A stretch of DNA of 64,000 nt from Oceanospirillum multiglobuliferum (GCF_900167095.1 NZ_FUXG01000005.1:1-64000); one strand, 5' to 3'. Shown: positions 27,450 through 35,179, counted from the stretch's first letter. Translations and numbers: made by a program. Notes: generated by a model not told the origin, from the sequence alone.

Positions 27450-28103
27450 TCAGTGCTGAGCGATTAAGCTTTGGGCTTCAGACAAACGTGAAGACAGAGG
27501 AGAAAGCTGTTGCAATTGCGCCAACCAATGCTGGGCTTGTGCCGTCTCTTTTTGTGCAAGAGCGGCTTGAATGGCCGACACATAGATCCAATCCACTGCC
27601 TCAGTAGGCGCTTGTTTCAAACGAGGATCAGACAGCACCTGCTGAAAAAGCTGAAAGCCTCGCCCTTGATAACCAAAAAAAGCAGGCACTTTAGAAAAGG
27701 TCGTTGCGGCTAAAGCTTGCAGATGCAGCGCTTTATTTAAACCTTGATACAGCTCGCTGGCTTCCTGCTCACTTAACGCATTTAAGGCTTTATCCATACG
27801 GGCTAAGCCGTTTTCCGTGGCATTGAGCTTTGTCCAAGGCATAAAAGCCTCGCGCCCCACTAAGGTTTCCACCGCACCTAAATAAAACAAACTAGTCGCA
27901 TCAGAAGGGCTTTTCTGTTGGGCTTTTTGCACGGCATCATACAGCTCATCTAAACCCTCATCGCCGTCAGACTGTGCAATACGGTAATAGTCGGCCACCT
28001 GCTGCCCACTCACTTGAGCCTGTACCACACCGGATAAAAGTGTCGTGCCCAGCACCGTTGCCAACAACAATTGTTGAATGGTTTTACTTTGGTTTAAAAA
28101 CAT
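27450..28103 (-). CDS. Exported helical-repeat protein of unknown function
   Basis: A 217-residue protein with a signal peptide (LLLATVLGTTLLSGVVQAQ, about 12-30) and an all-helical mature part. Segments such as SPSDATSLFYLGAVETLVG and the Ala/Gln-rich C terminus (AQAQHWLAQLQQLSP) look like TPR-type repeats, but no clean repeat register was found. It starts the ABC operon, just upstream of the ATPase, so it may be a periplasmic adaptor or substrate-capture component; that is inference. GAGG lies 5-6 nt before the ATG. Confidence 0.75.
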   Translation of the reverse strand: MFLNQSKTIQQLLLATVLGTTLLSGVVQAQVSGQQVADYYRIAQSDGDEGLDELYDAVQKAQQKSPSDATSLFYLGAVETLVGREAFMPWTKLNATENGLARMDKALNALSEQEASELYQGLNKALHLQALAATTFSKVPAFFGYQGRGFQLFQQVLSDPRLKQAPTEAVDWIYVSAIQAALAQKETAQAQHWLAQLQQLSPLSSRLSEAQSLIAQH

Positions 28104-28119
28104 AAACGCCTCGCCAAGA

Positions 28120-28144
28120 GTTGAGATCTAGTGTTGATCTCAAC
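28120..28144 (-). promoter_or_regulatory. Perfect 9-bp inverted repeat in the leader of the ABC operon
   Basis: GTTGAGATC (28120-28128) and GATCTCAAC (28136-28144) flank a 7-base loop. On the minus strand this lies 17 bp before the start codon at 28103, right before the ribosome site. There is no U-tract, so it is an operator or a translation-controlling hairpin rather than a terminator. Confidence 0.5.
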
Positions 28145-28154
28145 AGTCTATGGC

Positions 28155-28210
28155 GATAAACAGGCACAGTGTTTTGAATGAGATAAAAGGCAAGCGGGGG
28201 CGATAAAAGG
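28155..28210 (-). promoter_or_regulatory. Direct repeats upstream of the ABC operon, candidate LytTR operator
   Basis: GATAAAAGG occurs at 28182-28190 and 28202-28210, exactly 20 bp (two helical turns) apart, and a third imperfect copy (GATAAACAGG) is at 28155-28164. Read on the minus strand they are CCTTTTATC. They lie between the response-regulator gene and the ABC operon it probably controls. Paired direct repeats two turns apart suit LytTR regulators. Confidence 0.55.
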
Positions 28211-28231
28211 TCAAAATCGCAGGTGAATGGT

Positions 28232-29017
28232 TTACATGGTTTTAAACAAACTTTGTGCGCTTCGGCTAACCGGATACTGTTGTCCATTTTTAAGCTGTAC
28301 GCTCATGCGCCCGAGTAGGTCGCGGCTGACTTTGTCAATTTGACGCACTTGAATAATCACTGAACGGTGCACCAGCCAGAACTGGTCAGGGTCAAGTTGC
28401 TGTTTCAGTTCTTTGAGGGAGCTGCGTAGTAAAAACTCGCCTTCGCTGCTGTGTACGGTAACGTATTTGTCTTCTGCCACCAGTGCAAACACCTGATCTA
28501 TGGCGATGATGTGAATAGATTCACCTTTGGCGGCTTTCAACCATTTTAGGGTTTCTGGTTGTGGCTTGTTTTGTAGCTGCGCTAACAGCTGTTCTATTTG
28601 TGTTAAAGGGGTTTGTGACAACGCGGCTGATGGCGCTGATAAGGCTGCCGCACTTGGCTGTTTATTTCTAATGCGGTTAATGGTTTGCTGTAGACGGGCT
28701 TCGCTAATCGGTTTTAGCAGGTAGTCTAGCGCCTGCTGTTCAAAGGCTTGCACGGCAAATTCGTCATAAGCGGTGGTAAACACCACCACAGGCGGTTGTT
28801 TCATCTGCTGTAATCGCTTTGCCAGTTGCATACCGTCTAAGCGCGGCATTCGAATATCCAAAAAGATTAGATCAGGTGCTAGGCTTTCAATCAGCGCCCA
28901 AGCCTGTTCGCCATCGGCGGCTTGTCCTACTATTTCTAACTCTGCCCATAGCTCTGCCAGCATTCGGTCTAGGTGTCGTCTTAGCAGAGGTTCATCGTCA
29001 ATAATCAATGCCCGCAT
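28232..29017 (-). CDS. LytTR-family response regulator
   Basis: A 261-residue regulator. The receiver domain has DDEP (8-11), phospho-acceptor Asp in LIFLDIRMP (about 54) and the Lys in LLKPISEA. A Gln/Ala-rich linker follows, and the C-terminal LytTR DNA-binding domain (about 160-261) has AEDKYVTVHS, LKELKQQLDPDQFWLVHRS and VSRS. Architecture matches AlgR/YehT/LytR. It overlaps the histidine kinase gene by 13 bp. Downstream genes encode an ABC export module, a likely target. Confidence 0.95.
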   Translation of the reverse strand: MRALIIDDEPLLRRHLDRMLAELWAELEIVGQAADGEQAWALIESLAPDLIFLDIRMPRLDGMQLAKRLQQMKQPPVVVFTTAYDEFAVQAFEQQALDYLLKPISEARLQQTINRIRNKQPSAAALSAPSAALSQTPLTQIEQLLAQLQNKPQPETLKWLKAAKGESIHIIAIDQVFALVAEDKYVTVHSSEGEFLLRSSLKELKQQLDPDQFWLVHRSVIIQVRQIDKVSRDLLGRMSVQLKNGQQYPVSRSAQSLFKTM

Positions 29018-30063
29018 GGTAACTCCAGTAATACCTGCACACCTGCTGTTTGTGCGCGCTCTTGTAAGCTTAAACGGGCTTTATCGCCATAAAGGGCTTT
29101 TAGTCGTGCGCGAATATTTTGCAGGGCCAAACCTTGTCCCTGATGGTGTTGATATTCGGCCTGAAAATTAAAGCCTACACCCGTGTCGATTAGGCTAATA
29201 CGTAATAGCGGTTGGTTTGGGTTGCTCTGATCAAGCTGCGCCAATAGGTTAATTTGCCCACCTTCGGCTTTAGGCTCTATTCCATGTAGTACGGCGTTTT
29301 CCACTAGGGGCTGCAACAAAAAGGGTGGAATTTGGCAGCTTAGGCTATCGGGCTGCGCCTCTACACTGAAACTCAAACGACCTGCTAAACGGGTTTGTTG
29401 AATGGCTAAGTAAGCCTCTAGATAGGCGAATTCGTCTTGCAGTGGTACTTGTTGCTGACGATTGTTATGCATTGAGGCACGCAACAGCGCGGTAAGCTGA
29501 TCTAATAGTTGCTCGGCCTGTTTAGGCTCTTCTCGAATTAATGCTTTTAAGTTAGCAAGGCTGTTAAACAGAAAGTGCGGCTCAATTTGGCTTTGCAATA
29601 ACAGCAGTTGGCTTTGCGCTAAGGCTTTCTCTTGCTCACTTTGTTGCAGCAGGCTGTCTTGTAGCTGTTGCTTAAGGGCTAGGGCTTGTTCACGGCTATA
29701 AAAGTAATAATACAGGCTGACACAAGCGGCTAGGGCAATGGCGATAATTTGCAACATCAGTACATGGCTAACAGGGTAATATAAACTGATTAACCAGTTG
29801 GCGTTAAGCGTGCCCAAGCTTAAACCTACCAAAATGCTCAACAGGGTAATTTGCACATTGTGCCAATTTGGCTTTATACGCTGTAACAGTAGATTGGTTA
29901 GGTTTGTGCTTAAGCCATAGCCCATTGAGATGGCTAAATGCATCAGATAAGCACCTTCCCAAAGTATCCATGTCAGCAGGGCGATGGCGTTAATCAGTAT
30001 CACAAAGCGTAATAGACTGTCCCATGGCAGCTGTCTAAGTCTGCGCTTAAGGCTTGGTAACAT
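29005..30063 (-). CDS. LytS/YehU-type sensor histidine kinase
   Basis: A 352-residue membrane kinase with four hydrophobic segments in the first 150 residues, a short coiled coil, and a His_kinase (PF06580) domain. The phosphorylated His is in QIEPHFLFNSLANL, and the ATPase domain has PPFLLQPLVENAVLHG and DTGVGF. No separate input domain is present, so sensing is probably by the membrane bundle. The ATG at 30063 is chosen because upstream in-frame starts would overlap the previous gene. Its partner is the LytTR regulator whose start overlaps its end. Confidence 0.93.
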   Translation of the reverse strand: MLPSLKRRLRQLPWDSLLRFVILINAIALLTWILWEGAYLMHLAISMGYGLSTNLTNLLLQRIKPNWHNVQITLLSILVGLSLGTLNANWLISLYYPVSHVLMLQIIAIALAACVSLYYYFYSREQALALKQQLQDSLLQQSEQEKALAQSQLLLLQSQIEPHFLFNSLANLKALIREEPKQAEQLLDQLTALLRASMHNNRQQQVPLQDEFAYLEAYLAIQQTRLAGRLSFSVEAQPDSLSCQIPPFLLQPLVENAVLHGIEPKAEGGQINLLAQLDQSNPNQPLLRISLIDTGVGFNFQAEYQHHQGQGLALQNIRARLKALYGDKARLSLQERAQTAGVQVLLELPCGH

Positions 30064-30095
30064 TGCTGAGGGACTCACCTTTTCAATTGATCGAA

Positions 30096-31319
30096 TTAAA
30101 ACTGATACTCTAGTCGAGCAAAAAGCTGCTGCTGTATAGGTAATTGACCATAAACAGTAGCAGAATCGCCCTTGAATTGTCGCCATTCAACACTGGCAAG
30201 CCAAGCGCGCGGGGCTTTATATTGCAAGCCTAGCGTGCTGATCCAGCCTGCATCATCGGTAAGCAACAGGTCAAGCTTAGGCTGCCAACCATTGGCTTCA
30301 TACCGCCAGTGCAGCATCAAGTTATGTTGACGCAACGCAGCACGGTTAAAGACTAATGTTTGCGCCCGTTGTAGCTGGCTTTTGGCAGGTTCAGTTAGGC
30401 TTTCTAGCTGCGCCCGCTGTTGATCAAGCTGATGCCATTGCGTATTAGACCAAGCACGGCCATCAAACCAATACTCTGCAATCCATTGATGACCTGAGGC
30501 GGTGGCATAGGTGCCGCCCACTAATATAGTGGCGCTTGACTGAGATTGCTCAATTGGTGGCGCAAAAGGTTGTAGTTGCCAAACAGGGCTGTGTTGTCGC
30601 CACAGTGCTTCAGTGTGAAGCACCCAAGCCTCGCCAAGGGTAGTTAAAGCGGAAAGCCCTAGGTTCCAGTGTTGATGCTGATCAAACAGCCCCAACAGCT
30701 GCCACTCTTGCTCTTCTTGTAACTGATAAAAGCGCAGGCCGCAGCCTTGGCTGAGTCGCTCAGTTTTTTGGGGCAGATAATCTTGCCGCTGTAGCACTTT
30801 GTCGGAATAACAGAGCACAGAGCGTTCATGCCAGTCTGAGAATTGGCTATAGATCAGCAAGCCATAACCTTGTTCAGGCTCTGCACTTAAGCTTTGGCTT
30901 AACGGCTGGCTGAATAAAGCCAAAGGTTTGGCACCATAACTCACGCTAAAACTTAAGGCTTTTTTACCTAGTAGCCAGTCTCCGTGCACTGTGCTGTCTG
31001 TGAATGCCGCTTCGTTAATGATCAGGCGCTCAGTAAGCGTTGAGCTTCGCCCTTGATCAGCTAAAAAGCTGACTTGCCACTGGCTAATTGAGTTCTGATA
31101 CCAAGCTTGTAATTGCGCTTGTTGCTGGTGATGATCTGAGGCGTCAAGTCCTGCGATACTGCGCCCTGCTTTATGGCTGTGGGTAAGGTCTAATTGCCAG
31201 CGTTGCTCTGCCCATGCAGAGGGCTGAAGTGTGATAAACAGCATCAAACCGCCCACCAATAGCAGACGATAACGGGCTTTAAGAATAATAGAGCGGTCAA
31301 GTGTGGTGCGTGGCTTCAT
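30096..31319 (-). CDS. Predicted outer-membrane beta-barrel protein
   Basis: A 407-residue protein with a signal peptide (YRLLLVGGLMLFITLQPSAWA, about 17-37). The mature part is rich in alternating hydrophobic/polar strands, Trp, Gln and Tyr, and ends in RLEYQF, with the terminal Phe typical of barrels inserted by BamA. No family was named with confidence. It is the first gene of a unit with the sensor kinase and regulator and lies 33 bp from the kinase start. It may complete an envelope-spanning export path with the ABC and LolA-like genes. The ATG lacks a clear ribosome site. Confidence 0.7.
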   Translation of the reverse strand: MKPRTTLDRSIILKARYRLLLVGGLMLFITLQPSAWAEQRWQLDLTHSHKAGRSIAGLDASDHHQQQAQLQAWYQNSISQWQVSFLADQGRSSTLTERLIINEAAFTDSTVHGDWLLGKKALSFSVSYGAKPLALFSQPLSQSLSAEPEQGYGLLIYSQFSDWHERSVLCYSDKVLQRQDYLPQKTERLSQGCGLRFYQLQEEQEWQLLGLFDQHQHWNLGLSALTTLGEAWVLHTEALWRQHSPVWQLQPFAPPIEQSQSSATILVGGTYATASGHQWIAEYWFDGRAWSNTQWHQLDQQRAQLESLTEPAKSQLQRAQTLVFNRAALRQHNLMLHWRYEANGWQPKLDLLLTDDAGWISTLGLQYKAPRAWLASVEWRQFKGDSATVYGQLPIQQQLFARLEYQF

Positions 31320-31390
31320 AAAATAGTTACGCTATTGGCTATTATCAGCCTGTAGCATAAAACGAGAATACACTTAGCAAAGCGCAATGC

Positions 31391-31416
31391 GATAAACCGT
31401 AGCCAGAGCGGATAAA
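31391..31416 (-). promoter_or_regulatory. GATAAA direct repeats 20 bp apart upstream of the barrel-kinase-regulator unit
   Basis: GATAAA occurs at 31391-31396 and 31411-31416, exactly 20 bp apart, the same word and spacing as upstream of the ABC operon. They are about 75-95 bp before the start codon at 31319 on the minus strand, a suitable place for an activator. Likely the LytTR regulator's autoregulatory site, by inference. Confidence 0.5.
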
Positions 31417-31482
31417 GTGACAAGTTAAAGGACTAACGGTGTCATCAAGCAGAGGAAGCGGGGAGAAGTAAAGCAAGACAGG

Positions 31483-31567
31483 AAAAAAGTGAGGTCAGTG
31501 AAACCTGAAAATCGAAAGATGCTGCGTCCACGCCTTTCGCAAGTTATGGGATAACCCCTGACCTCAC
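31483..31567 (-). ncRNA. Candidate structured small RNA with closing stem and U-tract
   Basis: On the minus strand, GTGAGGTCAG (31567-31558) pairs perfectly with CTGACCTCAC (31498-31489) and is followed by six Ts (31488-31483). Inside are GTTAT-CCC-ATAAC and a CGAAAG/CTTTCG stem enclosing GCG/CGC, suggesting a three-way junction of about 80 nt. This could be an sRNA, a leader element or an elaborate terminator after the FKBP gene. It matched no RNA family I recognise. Confidence 0.45.
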
Positions 31568-31648
31568 CTAGAGATTTAGATTTTTATCATATAGCCTGAT
31601 AAAACGATACCTTTTTAGGCTATTAGTTCATCCATTCAGTAACACAAG

Positions 31649-32128
31649 TTATGGATTAATCTTAATAAGCTCTACATCAAACACCAAGGTAGAACCACCC
31701 GGAATTTTACCCGCAGAGCTGTTGCCATAAGCCAGATGGCTAGGAATGAAAAAGCGGGTTTTCTCGCCTTCAACCATCAACTGAACCCCTTCTGTCCAAC
31801 CGGGAATAACTTGGTTTAAGCCAAAATCAATCGGTTGGCCGCGAGTGATTGAACTGTCAAACAATGTGCCATCTGTTAGCGTACCTTCATAATGTACACG
31901 CACACGGTCTGTTGCGGTTGGATGCACAGTACCCGTGCCTGCTTCTAATACTTTGTATTGCAAGCCAGAGTCAGTGCTTTTTACACCCTCTCGTTGTCCA
32001 TTTTCTTTTAAGAAATCTAAGCCTGATTGAATGTTAGCCTCAATCGCTTTCTTACTACCGCCCGTCACCCGTTGCACAACAAAAAATACAACGGCCACCA
32101 ATAAAATGGACAAAATAATTTTAGTCAC
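31649..32128 (-). CDS. FKBP-type peptidyl-prolyl cis-trans isomerase
   Basis: A 159-residue protein with an N-terminal membrane helix (IILSILLVAVVFFVVQRV), a short linker and a C-terminal FKBP domain: VRVHYEGTLTDGTLFDSS, VIPGWTEGVQLM, IPSHLAYGN and GGSTLVFDVELI, all conserved rotamase-pocket segments. It is probably anchored in the inner membrane with the enzyme in the periplasm, acting in protein folding. GTG at 32128 has AGAGG 7 nt upstream and is preferred over a TTG two codons earlier. Transcribed alone. Confidence 0.9.
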   Translation of the reverse strand: MTKIILSILLVAVVFFVVQRVTGGSKKAIEANIQSGLDFLKENGQREGVKSTDSGLQYKVLEAGTGTVHPTATDRVRVHYEGTLTDGTLFDSSITRGQPIDFGLNQVIPGWTEGVQLMVEGEKTRFFIPSHLAYGNSSAGKIPGGSTLVFDVELIKINP

Positions 32129-32474
32129 AGTCAATCCTCTTAAGTTATCTGAAAAATCAATGCACTAGTCTTAGCATTTAATCTCGAAAAGCGACCATTA
32201 ATTACATTTTTTTGCCATGCTGAGTGGATAAAATCAGATTTTTTTCCACAAGCCCGTTAAAAAATGTTACGGTCTGCGCCCGAAAAAATGCAGCTGTTTT
32301 TGATGTTTAAAAACTGATGCACAGAGTAACGCTTTGTGCGCCGATTGGAAGCATTAACACAGGCGTATAACAGATCGGGATAGACAATACCGATCAACAG
32401 AAAACTTAGATCTGTCATTATCCTAATAGGATACAAGATCGCACCATTATTTTAGTCAACAGGAGGTCTTCGTG
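32129..32474 (+). other. Long leader/promoter region of ornithine decarboxylase
   Basis: About 340 bp without a gene. Close to the start codon it has overlapping stems: GATCGG/CCGATC (32373-32378 with 32390-32395) and ACAGATC/GATCTGT (32370-32376 with 32409-32415) share bases, so they exclude each other, and TATCCT-AAT-AGGATA (32419-32433) follows. This looks like a structured 5' leader. The divergent FKBP promoter should also lie here. Confidence 0.45.
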
Positions 32475-33650
32475 ATGTCAAACCTAACCCCAATTTCAGT
32501 ATCAGACTACTTTGATGATGCGGCCTTTAAACGCTTAAAAGCCTTGGCAGATACCAAGGAAACCCCTTTTGTTGCCATCGACACTCAAACCATAGCCACA
32601 CACTATGCTGAGTTAGAAGACAACTTTCCTTTTGCCAGCATCTACTATGCGGTGAAAGCCAATCCTGCACCTGAAATTCTAGAGCTGCTGAAAAACAAAG
32701 GCAGCAACTTTGATATTGCCTCAATCTACGAGTTAGACAAGGTACTAAAACTGGGCGTAAGCCCTGACCGTATCAGCTATGGCAATACCATTAAAAAAAG
32801 CAAAGACATTCGCAAGTTCTATGAAGCGGGTGTACGCCTTTACGCCACAGATTCAGAAGCAGATCTGCGTAACATCGCCAAAGCCGCGCCCGGTTCAAAA
32901 GTGTTTGTGCGTATTCTCACAGAAGGCACCGACACCGCAGACTGGCCGTTATCACGCAAGTTTGGTTGCCAAAACGATATGGCAATGGACTTGCTGATGC
33001 TGGCTCGTGACCTTGGCCTAGATCCTTATGGCGTCTCTTTCCATGTTGGTTCACAACAGCGGGACATTGGCGCGTGGGACTCTGCATTGGGTAAAACCAA
33101 AGTAATTTTTGAGCGCCTAAAAGAAGAAGAAGGCATTCACCTGAAAATGATCAACATGGGCGGTGGCTTTCCAGCCAACTACATCACCCGCACCAATGAT
33201 TTGAAAACCTATGCCGAAGACATTACCCGCTTTTTGCGTGAAGACTTTGGTGATGACTTTCCAGAAATTATTATCGAGCCGGGACGCTCACTAATCGCCA
33301 ATGCAGGTATCTTAGTTAGCGAAGTGGTGCTGATCTCTCGTAAATCACGCACCGCCCTTAACCGATGGATCTACCAAGATGCGGGTAAGTTTTCAGGCTT
33401 AATCGAAACCTTAGATGAAGCGATTAAATTCCCGATTTACACCGAAAAAACAGGGGAAATGGAAGAGGTCGTCATCGCAGGCCCTACCTGTGATAGTGCC
33501 GACGTGATGTACGAAAACTACAAATACGGCCTGCCGCTGAACCTTGCCATTGGTGATCGTTTGTACTGGTTAAGCACAGGGGCTTATACCACCACGTATA
33601 GCGCCATTGAGTTTAACGGCTTTCCACCACTGAAAGATTATTACGTGTAA
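32475..33650 (+). CDS. speC: Ornithine decarboxylase, type III PLP-dependent (alanine-racemase fold)
   Basis: Makes putrescine from ornithine. The 391-residue protein has a PLP-binding Lys in YYAVKANPAP (Lys61), a glycine-rich phosphate loop MGGGFPANY, and GPTCDSADVMYE, whose Cys joins the active site across the dimer. This is the eukaryote-like group IV fold, as in Pseudomonas SpeC, not the large fold I enzyme of E. coli. AGGAGG lies upstream; ATG 32475 is favoured over the GTG immediately before it. Lysine decarboxylase activity cannot be excluded. A strong terminator follows. Confidence 0.92.
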   Translation: MSNLTPISVSDYFDDAAFKRLKALADTKETPFVAIDTQTIATHYAELEDNFPFASIYYAVKANPAPEILELLKNKGSNFDIASIYELDKVLKLGVSPDRISYGNTIKKSKDIRKFYEAGVRLYATDSEADLRNIAKAAPGSKVFVRILTEGTDTADWPLSRKFGCQNDMAMDLLMLARDLGLDPYGVSFHVGSQQRDIGAWDSALGKTKVIFERLKEEEGIHLKMINMGGGFPANYITRTNDLKTYAEDITRFLREDFGDDFPEIIIEPGRSLIANAGILVSEVVLISRKSRTALNRWIYQDAGKFSGLIETLDEAIKFPIYTEKTGEMEEVVIAGPTCDSADVMYENYKYGLPLNLAIGDRLYWLSTGAYTTTYSAIEFNGFPPLKDYYV

Positions 33651-33669
33651 TCAAAGTGCTACCTCTTAT

Positions 33670-33696
33670 AAAATGGGCTGCATTGCAGCCCATTTT
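33670..33696 (+). terminator. Terminator after ornithine decarboxylase
   Basis: A 12-bp perfect stem, AAAATGGGCTGC (33670-33681) with GCAGCCCATTTT (33685-33696), three-base loop, followed by ATTC. The T-run is inside the stem's 3' arm, as is common. Confidence 0.85.
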
Positions 33697-33888
33697 ATTC
33701 AGTTATAACAATTTGGTGTTGTTTATCGACGGAAGCCGTATCGGATGATCTTCAGCAGAATAGCGCCCAATTAAGGTGTGAGCCACGCTACCACGACACT
33801 CAACTTAAACGCCGTAAACACTGAACTAAACCTAAACTAAAAATGCCAAGTGTGGGGAATCACTCTTAAATTGTTTGTTAAGTTTTTA
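33697..33888. other. Intergenic stretch with a coding-like fragment
   Basis: On the minus strand, 33703-33804 translates to 33 residues without a stop, including RGSVAHTLIGRYSAED, but it has no start codon and is bounded upstream by TAA. It reads like the tail of a real protein and may be a gene remnant beside the Abi locus. Otherwise nothing was recognised. Confidence 0.3.
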
Positions 33889-33916
33889 TTGACACGGATG
33901 CTTATCAGCGTATGAT
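33889..33916 (+). promoter_or_regulatory. Strong sigma-70 promoter of the hairpin RNA / Abi locus
   Basis: A perfect -35 TTGACA (33889-33894) is 16 bp from a -10 TATGAT (33911-33916), one base from consensus. Transcription would begin near 33923, just before the hairpin RNA. Confidence 0.75.
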
Positions 33917-33922
33917 CCTAAT

Positions 33923-33980
33923 CCAACAGAGCCAATGTCCAATCCTGATCTAGCATCAGTGACGTCTTGGCCTTTTTTTT
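33923..33980 (+). ncRNA. Short hairpin RNA with terminator upstream of Abi_2 gene (abiF-motif-like)
   Basis: The predicted transcript of about 58 nt folds into one irregular hairpin: GCCAA/TTGGC (33931-33935 with 33967-33971), TGTC/GACG (33936-33939 with 33961-33964, one G-T), then CTGAT/ATCAG (33945-33949 with 33955-33959) closing loop CTAGC. Eight Ts (33973-33980) follow at once. Its own promoter, terminator and place directly before an Abi_2 gene match the abiF RNA motif known upstream of abiF genes. Whether the fold matches that family in detail is untested. Confidence 0.6.
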
Positions 33981-33996
33981 GCCTGAAATTTAGAAT

Positions 33997-35133
33997 ATGA
34001 CAGAACCTGTTGAAGTTAAACCATTTTTTGAGTATGACGAACTAATCCAGCGCTTAACTGAGCGCGGTATGTTGATAAAAGATCCTCTTAGGGCACAACG
34101 GAAACTAACACAAGTTGGTTACTACAGGCTGTCTGGCTATTGGCATACGTCTCGAAAGTTTAGCTATGTCGATAACAAAATAAAGCACCAAAATGAGTTT
34201 CAGGCAAATACCTACTTTGAGAACATTTTCGAATTTTACTTATTCGATAAACGGTTAAGAGTTGAGTTTACAGACGCATTGGAGCGAATTGAAATCTATC
34301 TGCGTACCATCATCGCGCATGAGATAGGTAGAACAGATCCATTAGCATATTTAGACAAAAAGCAATTTTCAAAAGCGGCTTTCAAAGAAGGGGCTAAGAT
34401 CCATTATGAATCATGGCTTGATCGACATAACCGTCTAATTGATCAAAGTAAAGAAGATAGTATAAAAGACCACAGAAGTAAAAATAAGCCAATTCCTCTT
34501 TGGGTAGCAGTTGAAGCATGGGACTTTGGAGCGCTTTCAAAATTCTATAGTATTTTGTCTGGTAAAAATCAAGATCTAGTCTGTAACCGCTTAGGTCTTG
34601 ATAATCGTATAGAACTAGACAACTGGCTCATTAACCTTAGTGACATACGGAATAGATGTGCTCATCATGCGCGTCTATGTAACCGTTCTAACCCAAGAAC
34701 CCTGAAAATACCTAAGAAAGGGTACTTTAACCTACTAGGTCTTAGCCAAAAGCAGAAAGAAAAATTCTACGGGATGATCGCTGTAATTTGGTTTTTATTA
34801 AAAAAAATTGGGCCAAGTTCTAAATGGATTTGCCGTATCGCTGACTTGATTGACCAGAAGCCTGAAATTCCAGGTTTCACTTATAAATCAATGGGATTAC
34901 CTGAAACTGGTTTTCCTCGAAAACTATTCCCAGAAACTATTAAAGCAATACCTGTAGTAGTTGAAAAGTCACCTATGGAAGAACTTGAACATCGATTAGA
35001 TCAGCTTCTTACGTTTGGAAACGAGTATGATTTAAAAGAAATCGCAACTCACGATAGTGAACGATTAAAAGAAGCTATTGAAGCACTAACAGAGCATTCT
35101 TACGAGCTTGATGCGCTCATTGATGAAACTTAA
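33997..35133 (+). CDS. Abi_2 / AbiF-like double-HEPN abortive-infection protein
   Basis: A 378-residue cytosolic protein of the AbiD/AbiF (Abi_2, PF07751) family. It has the RKLTQVGYYRLSGYW N-terminal block, the family motif PLWVAVEAWDFGALSKFY (167-184), and two R-x4-H HEPN RNase motifs: Arg103-His108 (RTIIAH) and Arg218-His223 (RNRCAH). A C-terminal extension (about 290-378) is helical. HEPN proteins of this group are RNases in phage defence, and AbiF has been proposed as the ancestor of Cas13. The ATG is 16 nt after the upstream terminator and has only a weak ribosome site, so expression depends on read-through. Confidence 0.85.
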   Translation: MTEPVEVKPFFEYDELIQRLTERGMLIKDPLRAQRKLTQVGYYRLSGYWHTSRKFSYVDNKIKHQNEFQANTYFENIFEFYLFDKRLRVEFTDALERIEIYLRTIIAHEIGRTDPLAYLDKKQFSKAAFKEGAKIHYESWLDRHNRLIDQSKEDSIKDHRSKNKPIPLWVAVEAWDFGALSKFYSILSGKNQDLVCNRLGLDNRIELDNWLINLSDIRNRCAHHARLCNRSNPRTLKIPKKGYFNLLGLSQKQKEKFYGMIAVIWFLLKKIGPSSKWICRIADLIDQKPEIPGFTYKSMGLPETGFPRKLFPETIKAIPVVVEKSPMEELEHRLDQLLTFGNEYDLKEIATHDSERLKEAIEALTEHSYELDALIDET

Positions 35134-35141
35134 CTATTAAT

Positions 35142-35179
35142 CGGTTATACAGATGGCGAAGCCATGGCTATAACCGTTT
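35142..35179 (+). terminator. Terminator after the Abi_2 gene
   Basis: Stem CGGTTATA/TATAACCG (35142-35149 with 35169-35176) contains an inner ATGGC/GCCAT (35153-35157 with 35161-35165) and is followed by TTTG. It ends the Abi transcript nine bases after its stop. Confidence 0.65.

Larger units (their letters stand above)
31320..31648. other. Regulatory intergenic stretch between barrel gene and FKBP gene
   Basis: These 329 bp hold no convincing coding frame. They contain paired GATAAA repeats (31391-31416), a structured element ending in a U-tract (31483-31567) and a weak stem ATAGCCT/AGGCTAT (31591-31597 with 31617-31623) that may end the FKBP transcript. Each is listed separately where supported. 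Confidence 0.6.
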
